A stretch of DNA of 62,203 nucleotides, taken from assembly GCA_902775075.1 (NCBI GenBank), contig CACYKX010000002.1:1-62203 (forward strand), written 5' to 3'. The DNA is from an uncultured Prevotellaceae bacterium (lineage in GTDB: Bacteria; Bacteroidota; Bacteroidia; Bacteroidales; Bacteroidaceae). The notes beneath the pieces were generated by a model. It saw only the letters and a program-made list of their open reading frames with translations, was not told the origin of the DNA and did no database searches. A program made the position numbers and the translations under genes. Each line of letters starts with the position of its first letter. Position 1 is the stretch's first letter. Shown piece by piece: positions 24,749 to 33,579 of the stretch.

Positions 24749-25390
24749 ATGGAAAGAATAGCAATCGTCGGTTCGGGTGGCTTTGCCCGTGAGATACTGA
24801 CCTTGATAAACGACATCAACCGTCAGACCATGAAATATAAGTTTGTGGGTTTCGTAGGTTTCGACAAAAACCAAACCATGCACGGGTATCCGGTCATAGG
24901 CAATGATGAAGAGATAAACAACACCACTGAATCCATTTCATTGGTTATCGCTGTTGGTGAGCCAAACTTAAAAGAAAAAATCAAATCAAAATACACCAAT
25001 CCTTTAATCTCGTTCCCAGCGATGGTGCATCCATCTGTGATTGTTGGAGATTCGGAATCAGTTAAAATAGGAGAGGGTTGCATAATATGTGCCGGATGTA
25101 TCCTTACCACCGACATCACGCTTCATGATTTTGTAACACTCAATCTGCAATGCACAGTTGGCCATGATACGGTGATAAACAAATACGCTTCATTCATGCC
25201 ATCGGTGAATATTAGTGGTGAAGTGAATGTGGGCAAAGGCGTGTATGTGGGAACTGGTGCAAAAATTATTAATCAATTGGAAATAGGCGAGAACACAATA
25301 GTGGGTGCCGGAGCCGTTGTCGCAAAGAGTTTGCCAGCAAACTGCACGGCGGTGGGTGTACCTGCAAAACCGATAAAATTTCATAATTAG
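24749..25390 (+). CDS. NeuD/PglD-type acetyltransferase, second copy
   Basis: 213 residues, intact. Opening IAIVGSGGFAREILTLINDI, then VIGNDEEINNTTESISLVIA, and hexapeptide repeats (GEGCIICAGCILTTDITLHD, IGENTIVGAGAVVAKSLPAN) ending GVPAKPIKF. It is more divergent from the upstream acetyltransferase than a recent duplicate would be, so the two probably have different substrates, for example the C4 amine of a bacillosamine-type sugar and an O-acetylation of the finished nonulosonic acid. Seven bases separate it from neuB. Confidence 0.85.
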   Translation: MERIAIVGSGGFAREILTLINDINRQTMKYKFVGFVGFDKNQTMHGYPVIGNDEEINNTTESISLVIAVGEPNLKEKIKSKYTNPLISFPAMVHPSVIVGDSESVKIGEGCIICAGCILTTDITLHDFVTLNLQCTVGHDTVINKYASFMPSVNISGEVNVGKGVYVGTGAKIINQLEIGENTIVGAGAVVAKSLPANCTAVGVPAKPIKFHN

Positions 25391-25397
25391 AAACAAC

Positions 25398-26408
25398 ATG
25401 AATAAAACAATCATTATAGCCGAAGCTGGTGTCAATCACAATGGCTCGCTTGATTTGGCCAAACAGTTGGTGAAAAAAGCATTTGAGGCAGGAGTGGACT
25501 ATGTGAAGTTCCAGACCTTTAAATCAGAAAAGGTTGTGTCGAAGAATGCCAAGAAGGCTGACTACCAAATTGAGAACACCGGAAAGAAAGAAGAATCACA
25601 ACTGGAAATGGTCAAGAAACTGGAACTGTCGTATGAAGATCACCAGGTGTTGATTGACTATTGCAATGAACTTGGCCTTAAGTTTTTCTCTACGGCCTTT
25701 GATTTTGACAGCATAGAATACTTACATTCCCTTGGATTGGGTTTATGGAAGATTCCATCAGGTGAAGTTACCAACTATCCTTTCCTGAAACGTATTGCTG
25801 CCTATAACGAAAAGACTATTCTCAGCACCGGCATGTGTGATATGGAGGATGTGCGTGCCGCTGTAAATGCCCTTTATAAAAACGGTCTTTCAAAGGAGAA
25901 CTTGATTCTGCTGCATTGCAACACAGAGTACCCCACCCCTTTCGAGGATGTGAACCTCAAAGCCATGGATGCACTGCGTAAGGAGTTTGGTGTGGAGGTG
26001 GGTTATAGCGACCATACCAAGGGCATTGAAGTACCAATTGCCGCAGTGGCTTTGGGAGCAACGGTGATTGAAAAACATTTCACGCTCGACCGCAACATGG
26101 AGGGTCCCGACCATAAAGCCAGCTTGGAACCTGACGAATTGAAAGCGATGGTCTCAGCCATCCGCAATATTGAGAAGGCTGTAGGTGGTGACGGCACCAA
26201 GCATGTGAGCGAAAGCGAGCGCAAAAATATTGCCATTGCTCGTAAGAGCATTGTGGCTGCTAGCGACATCAAAGCAGGTGAGGTCTTCACTGAAGATAAC
26301 CTTACTGTGAAACGCCCGGGTAGCGGCATATCACCTATGCGCTGGGAAGAGGTGCTTGGTATGAATGCTAAGCGTGATTTTGCCGAGGATGAACTCATAG
26401 AAATCTAA
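25398..26408 (+). CDS. neuB: N-acetylneuraminate/legionaminate synthase
   Basis: 336 residues. Condenses PEP with an N-acetylmannosamine-type sugar to make a nonulosonic acid. Shows IIAEAGVNHNGSLDLAKQLV at the start, KFQTFKSEKVV, GLWKIPSGEVTNYPFL, LLHCNTEYPTPFEDVNLKAM, GYSDHTKGIEVPIAAVALGA, EKHFTLDRNMEGPDHKASLE (metal/substrate ligands) and a C-terminal SAF (antifreeze-like) domain from ~280 (RKSIVAASDIKAGEVFTEDN). Followed after 28 bases by neuC. The exact sugar cannot be told from sequence alone; the neighbours favour a 6-deoxy diamino form. Confidence 0.92.
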   Translation: MNKTIIIAEAGVNHNGSLDLAKQLVKKAFEAGVDYVKFQTFKSEKVVSKNAKKADYQIENTGKKEESQLEMVKKLELSYEDHQVLIDYCNELGLKFFSTAFDFDSIEYLHSLGLGLWKIPSGEVTNYPFLKRIAAYNEKTILSTGMCDMEDVRAAVNALYKNGLSKENLILLHCNTEYPTPFEDVNLKAMDALRKEFGVEVGYSDHTKGIEVPIAAVALGATVIEKHFTLDRNMEGPDHKASLEPDELKAMVSAIRNIEKAVGGDGTKHVSESERKNIAIARKSIVAASDIKAGEVFTEDNLTVKRPGSGISPMRWEEVLGMNAKRDFAEDELIEI

Positions 26409-26436
26409 TCTGTGTTATCTGTGATATCTGTGTGAC

Positions 26437-27603
26437 ATGAAAAAAAGAAAACTTTGCGTTGTAACCGGTACCCGTGCGGAATATGGTCTGCTGTCGCGTT
26501 TGATGCGGATGATTAAGGATTCCGATCAAACGCAATTGCAGATTATTGCCACCAATATGCACCTAAGTCCCAAGTATGGCAACACCTATCAGGAAATAGA
26601 AAAAGACGGCTTTACGATTGACAAAAAGATACCTATTCTTGAAGATGGTAAGGACGATGCCAATGCCACATTGAAATCAATGGCCAAAGCCTTGGCTGGC
26701 TTTGCAGATGCTTACGACGAACTGAAACCTGATATGGTGGTGGTTTTGGGCGACCGTTACGAAATATTAGCAGCTGCCACAGCCGCACTTATTGAGCGTA
26801 TTCCGATAGCCCATATCCATGGCGGTGAAATAACAGAAGGTGCATACGATGATGCCATTCGTCACAGCATTACTAAGATGAGTCACCTGCATTTTGCTTC
26901 CACACAGGATTATCAAAGAAGAATCATACAATTAGGCGAACAGCCGGAAACGGTTTGGTATGTGGGTGCCATTGGTGTGGAAAACATCAAGAAACTTCCT
27001 CTGTTGAGCAAGGAAGAAATTGAAAAATCTATCAACTTCAAGCTCGATGGGAATACCATATTGGTGACCTATCACCCCGTAACTTTGGGTACACATACCG
27101 CTGAGCATGACATCAAGGAGTTTATTGCTGCTTTAGAAGAACGGAAAGATTTGCATATTGTTTTCACGATGCCAAATTCTGACACTGGAGCACAAGCCAT
27201 TGTGGATGCTATCAATACCTTCGTGGCCAATAACAGCGACAGGGCAGTGGCTTATAAGTCGTTGGGCATTAAGCGGTATTTGTCTGTAATGAAATATGTG
27301 GGAGCGGTAGTTGGAAATTCATCCAGTGGACTGGTAGAAGTGCCATCATTCGGAATCCCAACGTTGAATATTGGAGATAGGCAGAAAGGCCGAATAGCTG
27401 CCGAAAGCGTTTATAACTGTCAAACGGATACCGAATCAATCCTCAAAGGACTGGATGTAATCATGTCACCTGAGTTTATTCAGATGGCTAAACAGATACA
27501 AAACCCGTATGATAAGGAGGGTACTGCACAAACTATTTTTGATGTTATCAGCACCTTTCCTTTGGAACAATTGAAACAAAAACATTTTTACGATATACGA
27601 TGA
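26437..27603 (+). CDS. neuC: UDP-sugar 2-epimerase, hydrolysing
   Basis: 388 residues, NeuC/LegG type: it epimerises C2 and releases UDP to yield a free ManNAc-type sugar for NeuB. Motifs: VVTGTRAEYGLLSRLMRMI, VVLGDRYEILAAATAALIER, IAHIHGGEITEGAYDDAIRH, LVTYHPVTLGTHTAEHD, and GNSSSGLVEVPSFGIPTLNI. The spacer before it is TCTGTGATATCTGTGTGAC, one of the short words also found at 5025. Its stop overlaps the next start as ATGA. Confidence 0.92.
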   Translation: MKKRKLCVVTGTRAEYGLLSRLMRMIKDSDQTQLQIIATNMHLSPKYGNTYQEIEKDGFTIDKKIPILEDGKDDANATLKSMAKALAGFADAYDELKPDMVVVLGDRYEILAAATAALIERIPIAHIHGGEITEGAYDDAIRHSITKMSHLHFASTQDYQRRIIQLGEQPETVWYVGAIGVENIKKLPLLSKEEIEKSINFKLDGNTILVTYHPVTLGTHTAEHDIKEFIAALEERKDLHIVFTMPNSDTGAQAIVDAINTFVANNSDRAVAYKSLGIKRYLSVMKYVGAVVGNSSSGLVEVPSFGIPTLNIGDRQKGRIAAESVYNCQTDTESILKGLDVIMSPEFIQMAKQIQNPYDKEGTAQTIFDVISTFPLEQLKQKHFYDIR

Positions 27604-28577
27604 AAATCATAGTAATAGGTCTTGGCTCAATGGGCAAGCGTCGCATTCGCTTGCTGAGCGAAAGAAAAGATATACAGCTATTTGGCATTGATAGTCAGGA
27701 GAGTCGTTGTGAAGAAGTGAAAGAGAAGTTCGGCATTAAATGCTATGCCAGCATTGCTGAGGTGGTAAAGGCAGAACAACCCGATGCTGCCGTTATCAGT
27801 ACTTCTCCGCTTTCACATGCTGCCATCATCAAGGAGTGTTTGGAAAACAACCTCCATGTATTTACCGAAATCAACCTGGTGGCTGACGGGTATGCCGAGA
27901 ACATGGCTTTGGCTAAAGAAAAAAGTAAAGTGCTGTTCTTGTCCTCCACATTCCTTTATCGTAAGGAAACGCAGACTATCATTGAGAAAGCCAATCAAGC
28001 CACTTGCCCGTTGAATTACATCTATCACATCGGGCAGTACTTGCCAGATTGGCATCCGTGGGAAAGCTACAACAATTATTTCATCGGCAATCCTCGTACC
28101 AATGGTTGCCGTGAGATTATGGCCATCGATTTGCCATGGATTGTTACGGCTTTTGGCCCTATCAAAAAGGTTTCTGCCGTTAAAAGCAAAAACACACAAT
28201 TGAACATCAACTACAACGATAACTATCTTATCACTATCGAACACGAGAATGGCAACAAAGGAATGTTGGCAGTTGATGTGGTAACCCGCAAGTCAATCCG
28301 TCATATTGACGTTTATGGCGAGCAGTTCCAAATGTCGTGGAACGGCACTGCAGACAGCCTAATGGAGTATGACATCGAGAACAAGGAATTAAAGAACATC
28401 CAATTTGAAGATGCCTCTGAGCATGTGGAAGGTTATGCGGCTTTCATTACAGAGAATCCTTATCGTGAGGAATTGAACGCTTTCTTGACACAGATTGCTA
28501 ATCCTACCGTCGTCCCGGCATGGACTTTTGAAAAGGACTTTGAACTGTTGAAGATAATCGACCAAATAGAAGCCTGA
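27600..28577 (+). CDS. Gfo/Idh/MocA-family oxidoreductase 1
   Basis: 325 residues with N-terminal NAD(P)-binding GLGSMGKRRIRLLSERKDIQ and a central HPWESYNNYFIGNPRTNGC substrate segment followed by beta-sheet domain. Family members oxidise, reduce or epimerise sugars and sugar nucleotides. In nonulosonate clusters such oxidoreductases occur in pairs, as here, but their step is not generally established. The start overlaps the stop of neuC by four bases and its own stop overlaps the next start (TGATG), so the three genes are translationally coupled. Confidence 0.85.
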   Translation: MKIIVIGLGSMGKRRIRLLSERKDIQLFGIDSQESRCEEVKEKFGIKCYASIAEVVKAEQPDAAVISTSPLSHAAIIKECLENNLHVFTEINLVADGYAENMALAKEKSKVLFLSSTFLYRKETQTIIEKANQATCPLNYIYHIGQYLPDWHPWESYNNYFIGNPRTNGCREIMAIDLPWIVTAFGPIKKVSAVKSKNTQLNINYNDNYLITIEHENGNKGMLAVDVVTRKSIRHIDVYGEQFQMSWNGTADSLMEYDIENKELKNIQFEDASEHVEGYAAFITENPYREELNAFLTQIANPTVVPAWTFEKDFELLKIIDQIEA

Positions 28578-29527
28578 TGAAAAACTACAGAATAGCATTT
28601 GTGGGCTTGGGTTCCATTGCCACTCGTCACCTGAAGAATGTTCATGCCTACTTGGCTTCGCAGGGTGACAGTTGCACTGTGGACTTGTATCGCAGTTCTT
28701 TAGGTAGGCCGCTGGCTGATGATTTGCAACCATTGGTGAATAATACCTTCCTTTATGCTGACCCATTACCAACCGACCGTAAGTATGATGCTGTGTTTGT
28801 AACCAACCCAACCTCCATGCACTATGAGACCATCAAGAAGTTCTGCAAAAACACACGGTCGTTCTTTATTGAAAAACCAGTTTTTGACAGCACTAATGTT
28901 GATGAAACCATATTTGAGAAGATAAAGGATATAAAGAGCTATGTGGCTTGTCCTTTGCGTTACAATGCCGTGCTGCAATATGTGAAAGAGCATGTGAACT
29001 TGGCTGATGTGATTTGCGCCAGAGCCATTTCGTCAAGCTATCTTCCAGATTGGAGACCAGGTCAGGACTACCGCAAGACATATAGTGCACACAAGAATAT
29101 GGGTGGTGGCGTAAGCATCGACCTTATCCATGAATGGGACTACCTCATTTGGCTTTTTGGAATGCCTACCCAATGCCAGCAGATTATCGACAAGGTGTCA
29201 AATTTGGAGATTGACAGTGATGATTTGGCAATCTATATAGGCAAGAACAACAAAACTGCTTTTGAATTGCACTTGGATTATTTCGGCAGACAAACTATTA
29301 GAACACTTGACCTCTTTACTGCTGATGATACCATCCATTGTGATTTGATTTCAGGAACAGTGAGTTATCTAAAAAGTGGCGAAGTTGTTAAACTGGACAG
29401 TGAGCGCAATGCTTTCCAAATGCGAGAAATTGAGCATTTCTTTGAAATAATCAACAATAAAACAATAAATGACAGCACGCCCGAACATGCTTATCGGGTG
29501 CTGAAAATAGCGAAAGGAGAAATATAG
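28577..29527 (+). CDS. Gfo/Idh/MocA-family oxidoreductase 2
   Basis: 316 residues. Rossmann motif FVGLGSIATRHLKNVHAYLA at the start, FVTNPTSMHYETIKKFCKNT, IEKPVFDSTNVDE (the family EKP motif), and SYLPDWRPGQDYRKTYSAHK followed by GGGVSIDLIHEWDYLIWLFG. The EKP and the HEWDY segments correspond to the catalytic lysine and acid/base region of the family. It overlaps the previous gene by one base and is followed one base later by the CMP-transferase gene. Substrate unknown. Confidence 0.85.
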   Translation: MKNYRIAFVGLGSIATRHLKNVHAYLASQGDSCTVDLYRSSLGRPLADDLQPLVNNTFLYADPLPTDRKYDAVFVTNPTSMHYETIKKFCKNTRSFFIEKPVFDSTNVDETIFEKIKDIKSYVACPLRYNAVLQYVKEHVNLADVICARAISSSYLPDWRPGQDYRKTYSAHKNMGGGVSIDLIHEWDYLIWLFGMPTQCQQIIDKVSNLEIDSDDLAIYIGKNNKTAFELHLDYFGRQTIRTLDLFTADDTIHCDLISGTVSYLKSGEVVKLDSERNAFQMREIEHFFEIINNKTINDSTPEHAYRVLKIAKGEI

Positions 29528-29528
29528 T

Positions 29529-30302
29529 ATGAATATTTTGTTTACCCTTTGTGGCCGCGCCGGTTCGAAAGGCGTGAAAGGCAAAAATGCCCGTGATTTC
29601 CTTGATGTACCGCTGGTTTGGTACTCAATGGCCAACATCGCTCTCTACAAGGAGAAGTATGCCGCCAATGATACTATCAAAGTTGTCCTCAATACCGACA
29701 GCGAGCCATTGAAAGAATTGGTGAAGCGAGTGCATGATTTGCCTGTTACAATCCTTCACCGTGAAGAGAACCTGGCTGGCGACCGTGTTCCTAAAGTGGC
29801 GGTCATTCTCGATTGCCTCAAACGTGCAGAAGAGATATTTGCTTGCAAGTTTGATATGGTGGTTGACTTGGACATCACCTCTCCTTTGCGAACTGTTCAG
29901 GATGTGAAGAACGCTATCGACCGCAAGCGTCAACGCCCTGAAGTTGATGTAGTTTACTCCGTAGCACCTTCTCGCCGTAATCCTTATTTCAATATGGTGA
30001 AAGAAGAAAAAGGTTTCTTCTGCAAGGCCATTCCTTCCAACTTCACCACACGGCAGGAAGCACCTGTGTTCTATGATATGAATGCTTCTATTTATGCATA
30101 TTCGCCTGACGCTCTAAGAAACAAAGAACAAGCAACGTTTTTCAATTCAAACTGTGATGCGGTGGTGATGAAAGACACGGGCATCCTTGACATTGACTCA
30201 GAGGAAGACTATGAGTTGATGCAAGTGATTGCAAAATATTTGTATGCGACAGATGAGGATTATAAAGAAGTCAAATCAATAGTTGAGAGATGGAAAGAGT
30301 AG
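29529..30302 (+). CDS. CMP-nonulosonate (acylneuraminate) cytidylyltransferase
   Basis: 257 residues. Activates the nonulosonic acid with CTP in the cytoplasm. The nucleotide-binding opening CGRAGSKGVKGKNARDFL, the VLNTDSEPLKELVKR segment, DLDITSPLRTVQDVKNAIDR and the late DTGILDIDSEEDYELM match LegF/PtmB/NeuA-type enzymes. It follows neuB, neuC and the oxidoreductases in one coupled block, as in the Campylobacter legionaminate cluster. The C-terminus overlaps the next gene by 13 bases. Confidence 0.88.
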   Translation: MNILFTLCGRAGSKGVKGKNARDFLDVPLVWYSMANIALYKEKYAANDTIKVVLNTDSEPLKELVKRVHDLPVTILHREENLAGDRVPKVAVILDCLKRAEEIFACKFDMVVDLDITSPLRTVQDVKNAIDRKRQRPEVDVVYSVAPSRRNPYFNMVKEEKGFFCKAIPSNFTTRQEAPVFYDMNASIYAYSPDALRNKEQATFFNSNCDAVVMKDTGILDIDSEEDYELMQVIAKYLYATDEDYKEVKSIVERWKE

Positions 30303-30949
30303 AATATACCTTGCCAAAAGAGGATATTTACCCTCTCGTAAAAAAACAGCTTGAGAATTATTTCCCTACTTTAACTGATGAAGAAGATCGTCAGTTGATA
30401 GTGAGTGTTGAAAAGGCTATTGAGGCGAGTGTTAGAAATTTCTCCCATTCAGAGAATAAGTATTTTTCAAGAATAGTAGTCGGCGAAAGAGTAGTGCGAT
30501 TTAACCCTTACCACTCCATTCAGTGGATGACATTTCTTTACTACCTCTCGCATGATCTGTACATAAATAGCTCATCGCTCTGCGATAAAGTGTATTATCT
30601 CAATAAGATCATGCACTCAGTTGACCTTTTCTACGCAATCGAATTACCAGAAATATGGAGTTCTGAACATCCGTTGGGAAGTGTGATGGGCAGGGCAAGC
30701 TATAGTGACGGATTCTTTTTCTACCAAGGTTGCACAGTAGGTGGTACACGAGACAAAGAAGGTAACCTGTATTATCCCGAACTTGAAGAAAACGTCAAGA
30801 TGTATGCAAACTCAAGCATACTTGGACGTTGTCATATCGGGCGCAATGCTCAAATCGGAGCTGGAGCATTAGTAAAAAACCAAGACGTTCCTGCGGATAG
30901 TATTGTATTTGGACAATCTCCAAATTTAATCATTAAGAAATCTCATTAA
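30290..30949 (+). CDS. Serine-acetyltransferase-like hexapeptide protein
   Basis: 219 residues: an N-terminal helical part (to ~110), a LDLFYAIELPEIWSSEHPLG-like transition, then beta-helix turns with LGSVMGRASYSDGFFFYQGC, GCTVGGTRDKEGNLYYP and GRCHIGRNAQIGAGALVKNQ. The SAT-like organisation suggests CoA-dependent acetylation or similar acyl transfer to a sugar. Gene order (cytidylyltransferase, this gene, PtmE-like) points to modification of a nonulosonate. Substrate unknown. Confidence 0.75.
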   Translation: MERVEYTLPKEDIYPLVKKQLENYFPTLTDEEDRQLIVSVEKAIEASVRNFSHSENKYFSRIVVGERVVRFNPYHSIQWMTFLYYLSHDLYINSSSLCDKVYYLNKIMHSVDLFYAIELPEIWSSEHPLGSVMGRASYSDGFFFYQGCTVGGTRDKEGNLYYPELEENVKMYANSSILGRCHIGRNAQIGAGALVKNQDVPADSIVFGQSPNLIIKKSH

Positions 30950-30955
30950 AGCAAT

Positions 30956-31996
30956 ATGTCAATTAAATATACTATTCATAAAAATGCAACCATCAGAGAA
31001 GCTTTAGTGGCTTTGGATGGCAATACCCATGATTGGCAAACATTGTTTGTTGTGGATGATGAGGATCGAATGGTCGGCACTCTCACTGACGGTGATGTGC
31101 GTCGAGGCTTGATAAGCGGTTCTGCTTTACAGGATAAGGTCAGCACCGTGATGCACAAAAACTACAAATTTGTACGTGAAGGACAAAATGATGCCGCTCA
31201 ACTTAAATCATTCCGAGAAAGACAAGTGTTTTTTATTCCAGTTCTTGATGACGATAATCATATTGTGCGTGTTTGTAATCTTATCAAGTATCACAATTTC
31301 TTACCTGTGGATGCTGTGCTGATGGCAGGAGGTAAAGGTGAACGTTTGCGTCCGTTGACGGAAAAAACACCTAAACCATTGTTGCCTGTGGGTGATAAAG
31401 CCATCATTGATCATAATATCGACAGATTGATTGATTACGGTGTTAAGAATATCAATGTTACGGTCAATTATTTGGCGGAACAATTGGAATCGCACTTTGC
31501 AGAACCACATAGAGATGTGCAGATATTGACTGTTCGAGAACCGAAGTTTCTTGGAACGATAGGTTCAATCCGCTTTGTTAAGGAGTTTTACAACGACACG
31601 GTTCTGGTGATGAACTCCGATTTATTTACAAACATCAATTACGAAGACTTCTACTTGCACTTCAAAGAACATGATGCTGATATGAGTGTAGCAGCCGTGC
31701 CATATAGCGTTTCAATCCCATACGGTATTCTTGACATTGAAGAACGTCGTAATATCAAAGGACTGATAGAGAAACCTACATACGACTACTATGCTAACGC
31801 TGGTATTTATTTGATCAAGCGTTCTGCTCTTGATTTGATACCAGCTGACACCATGTTCCATAGTACAGACCTTCTTGCAGCTATTGTGGCGAAGGGAGGG
31901 AAAGTTATCAGATTTCCACTTAACGGCACTTGGATTGATATTGGAAATCCGCAAGAGTTTAAGAGAGCTAACGATGTCGTAAAATATCTTCATTGA
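30956..31996 (+). CDS. PtmE-like: CBS pair plus sugar nucleotidyltransferase
   Basis: 346 residues. Residues 1-~115 hold two CBS domains (TLFVVDDEDRMVGTLTDGDV; FFIPVLDDDNHIVRVCNLIK) and the rest a nucleotidyltransferase with VLMAGGKGERLRPLTEKTPK (pyrophosphorylase loop), LVMNSDLFTNINYEDF (metal-binding Asp) and LIEKPTYDYYANAGIYLI. The Campylobacter homologue PtmE makes GDP-glucosamine for legionaminate synthesis; other members are NDP-sugar pyrophosphorylases. Six bases after the previous gene. The exact nucleotide is not determined by sequence. Confidence 0.82.
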   Translation: MSIKYTIHKNATIREALVALDGNTHDWQTLFVVDDEDRMVGTLTDGDVRRGLISGSALQDKVSTVMHKNYKFVREGQNDAAQLKSFRERQVFFIPVLDDDNHIVRVCNLIKYHNFLPVDAVLMAGGKGERLRPLTEKTPKPLLPVGDKAIIDHNIDRLIDYGVKNINVTVNYLAEQLESHFAEPHRDVQILTVREPKFLGTIGSIRFVKEFYNDTVLVMNSDLFTNINYEDFYLHFKEHDADMSVAAVPYSVSIPYGILDIEERRNIKGLIEKPTYDYYANAGIYLIKRSALDLIPADTMFHSTDLLAAIVAKGGKVIRFPLNGTWIDIGNPQEFKRANDVVKYLH

Positions 31997-32025
31997 TAGT
32001 GTTATAGATCTAAGATGATAGAATA

Positions 32026-33546
32026 ATGATGAAAAAAGCTGTTGTTTTTATTAGCAATAATGATTATATGGCTATGGAAGAAGCCATGAATCGTTATCAG
32101 GATGGTTTTGAGGTTTTTTTTGTAGTTTGTGATAAAAATGTAGGGGTTTGTCATGCCAATTACTATGGCAGCAAAGTGTATTGTAAATTCTGTATCTATT
32201 CTATGATGAAACATATCACCCCCCTCCTTAAAAAGGATAGGGAACGGTTTCATTGTGTGAAAATGTCTGAACTTGTCACAAAAAATGATGTTAATACAGC
32301 TTTAAAAGAGACATTTGTATATTCAACAGTTGATGAACTTAAGAATATAGAATATCATGACGTAGAAATAGGATACGGTGCATTTTCGACATATGTATCC
32401 TGCTCTCGTAATGTCATGCCAAACTTTACCAATGAACTATGTAATTATCTTAATATGATGATGCGAGCGCAAATTAGAATGACGTTGGCATTAGAGAGAT
32501 ATCTTGATAATATAACACCAGATTTGATAGTTTTTCATAATGGAAGATTTTTGAATTTCAAGCCTTGGCTTTGTTTGGCAAAGAAAAAATGTGTTGATTT
32601 TGTGGCGACTGAAACCAGGAGAAGTACAGACGACACAATGATGAAAAACAATTTTTTTAATGAAATCCCTCATTCGCAAGAAGCTTTTAAAATAAAAACA
32701 GAAAAGGCTTGGGAAAAATGTGGTGCAGTAAAAGGTAGTGAAATAGGAAGACAATTTTTCGAAAACCGTCGAAAAGCAAAAGCTGCGGGTGACAAGGTTT
32801 ATACGAAAAGTCAAGAACAGGGAAAACTGCCGGAAGATTTTGATTACAGCAAAAGAAATATTGCTATTTTTAATTCATCTGAAGATGAGTATTTTTCTAT
32901 ATCAAAAGAATATGATAACGCCGTGCTTTTTCCTAATCAATACACTGCGTTGAAGAATATTTTCGAACATTATAAAGATTGCGAAGATTTACACTTCTTT
33001 CTTCGTATTCATCCTAATTTAGCAAAGGTACCTTTTAAGAGCCATTTAATGTTGTATGAGTTGAAATATGACAATGTGACAATAATTCCTCCACAATCTC
33101 CTGTTAGTAGTTATACACTGATGGGTGCTGTAGAGAAGGTGATAGTATTTAATTCAACTATGGGTTTAGAAAGTAGCTATTGGGGAAAACCTGTAATAGC
33201 CCTTAACCGCTGTTTTTATTCTGAATATAATATTGTTCATGAACCAAAGACGGTTAGTGAACTATATGAAATGATAGACGATAAGGATCTTAAATGTCTT
33301 AAAGATGAAGAGGCCTGCTATAAACTAGCATGTTTTTGTATGGGTTATGGTGTGGAAGATTTTAAATATTACAAGAATAAATTATATGACTGGCATGGTT
33401 TTGTGTATCCTTGGTCCAAGATATTAGGATCAAGTAAGTTATATAGGTTTGTGGAATATATTTTGAAAAGAGCCATCTGCAAATACGGAGGTACAAAAGA
33501 ATATAAATTATATATTAAAAACAGGACTGAAATAGATAAAATTTGA
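32026..33546 (+). CDS. Capsule-synthesis/GT-B-like protein of uncertain role
   Basis: 506 residues, AT-rich. N-terminal FISNNDYMAMEEAMNRYQDG; a middle DLIVFHNGRFLNFKPWLCLA; a C-terminal half with HFFLRIHPNLAKVPFKSHLM, and VIVFNSTMGLESSYWGKPVI, a pattern seen in capsule polysaccharide synthesis (KpsS/CDP-glycerol-type) glycosyltransferases where the HPN and NSTxGLE segments bind the nucleotide donor. So a glycosyltransferase is likely. Two ATGs lie back to back at the start. It leads the AT-rich polysaccharide block. Confidence 0.55.
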   Translation: MMKKAVVFISNNDYMAMEEAMNRYQDGFEVFFVVCDKNVGVCHANYYGSKVYCKFCIYSMMKHITPLLKKDRERFHCVKMSELVTKNDVNTALKETFVYSTVDELKNIEYHDVEIGYGAFSTYVSCSRNVMPNFTNELCNYLNMMMRAQIRMTLALERYLDNITPDLIVFHNGRFLNFKPWLCLAKKKCVDFVATETRRSTDDTMMKNNFFNEIPHSQEAFKIKTEKAWEKCGAVKGSEIGRQFFENRRKAKAAGDKVYTKSQEQGKLPEDFDYSKRNIAIFNSSEDEYFSISKEYDNAVLFPNQYTALKNIFEHYKDCEDLHFFLRIHPNLAKVPFKSHLMLYELKYDNVTIIPPQSPVSSYTLMGAVEKVIVFNSTMGLESSYWGKPVIALNRCFYSEYNIVHEPKTVSELYEMIDDKDLKCLKDEEACYKLACFCMGYGVEDFKYYKNKLYDWHGFVYPWSKILGSSKLYRFVEYILKRAICKYGGTKEYKLYIKNRTEIDKI

Positions 33547-33579
33547 TAGAGTGTGGCCTTTTAATTAATTGTTGTGGAG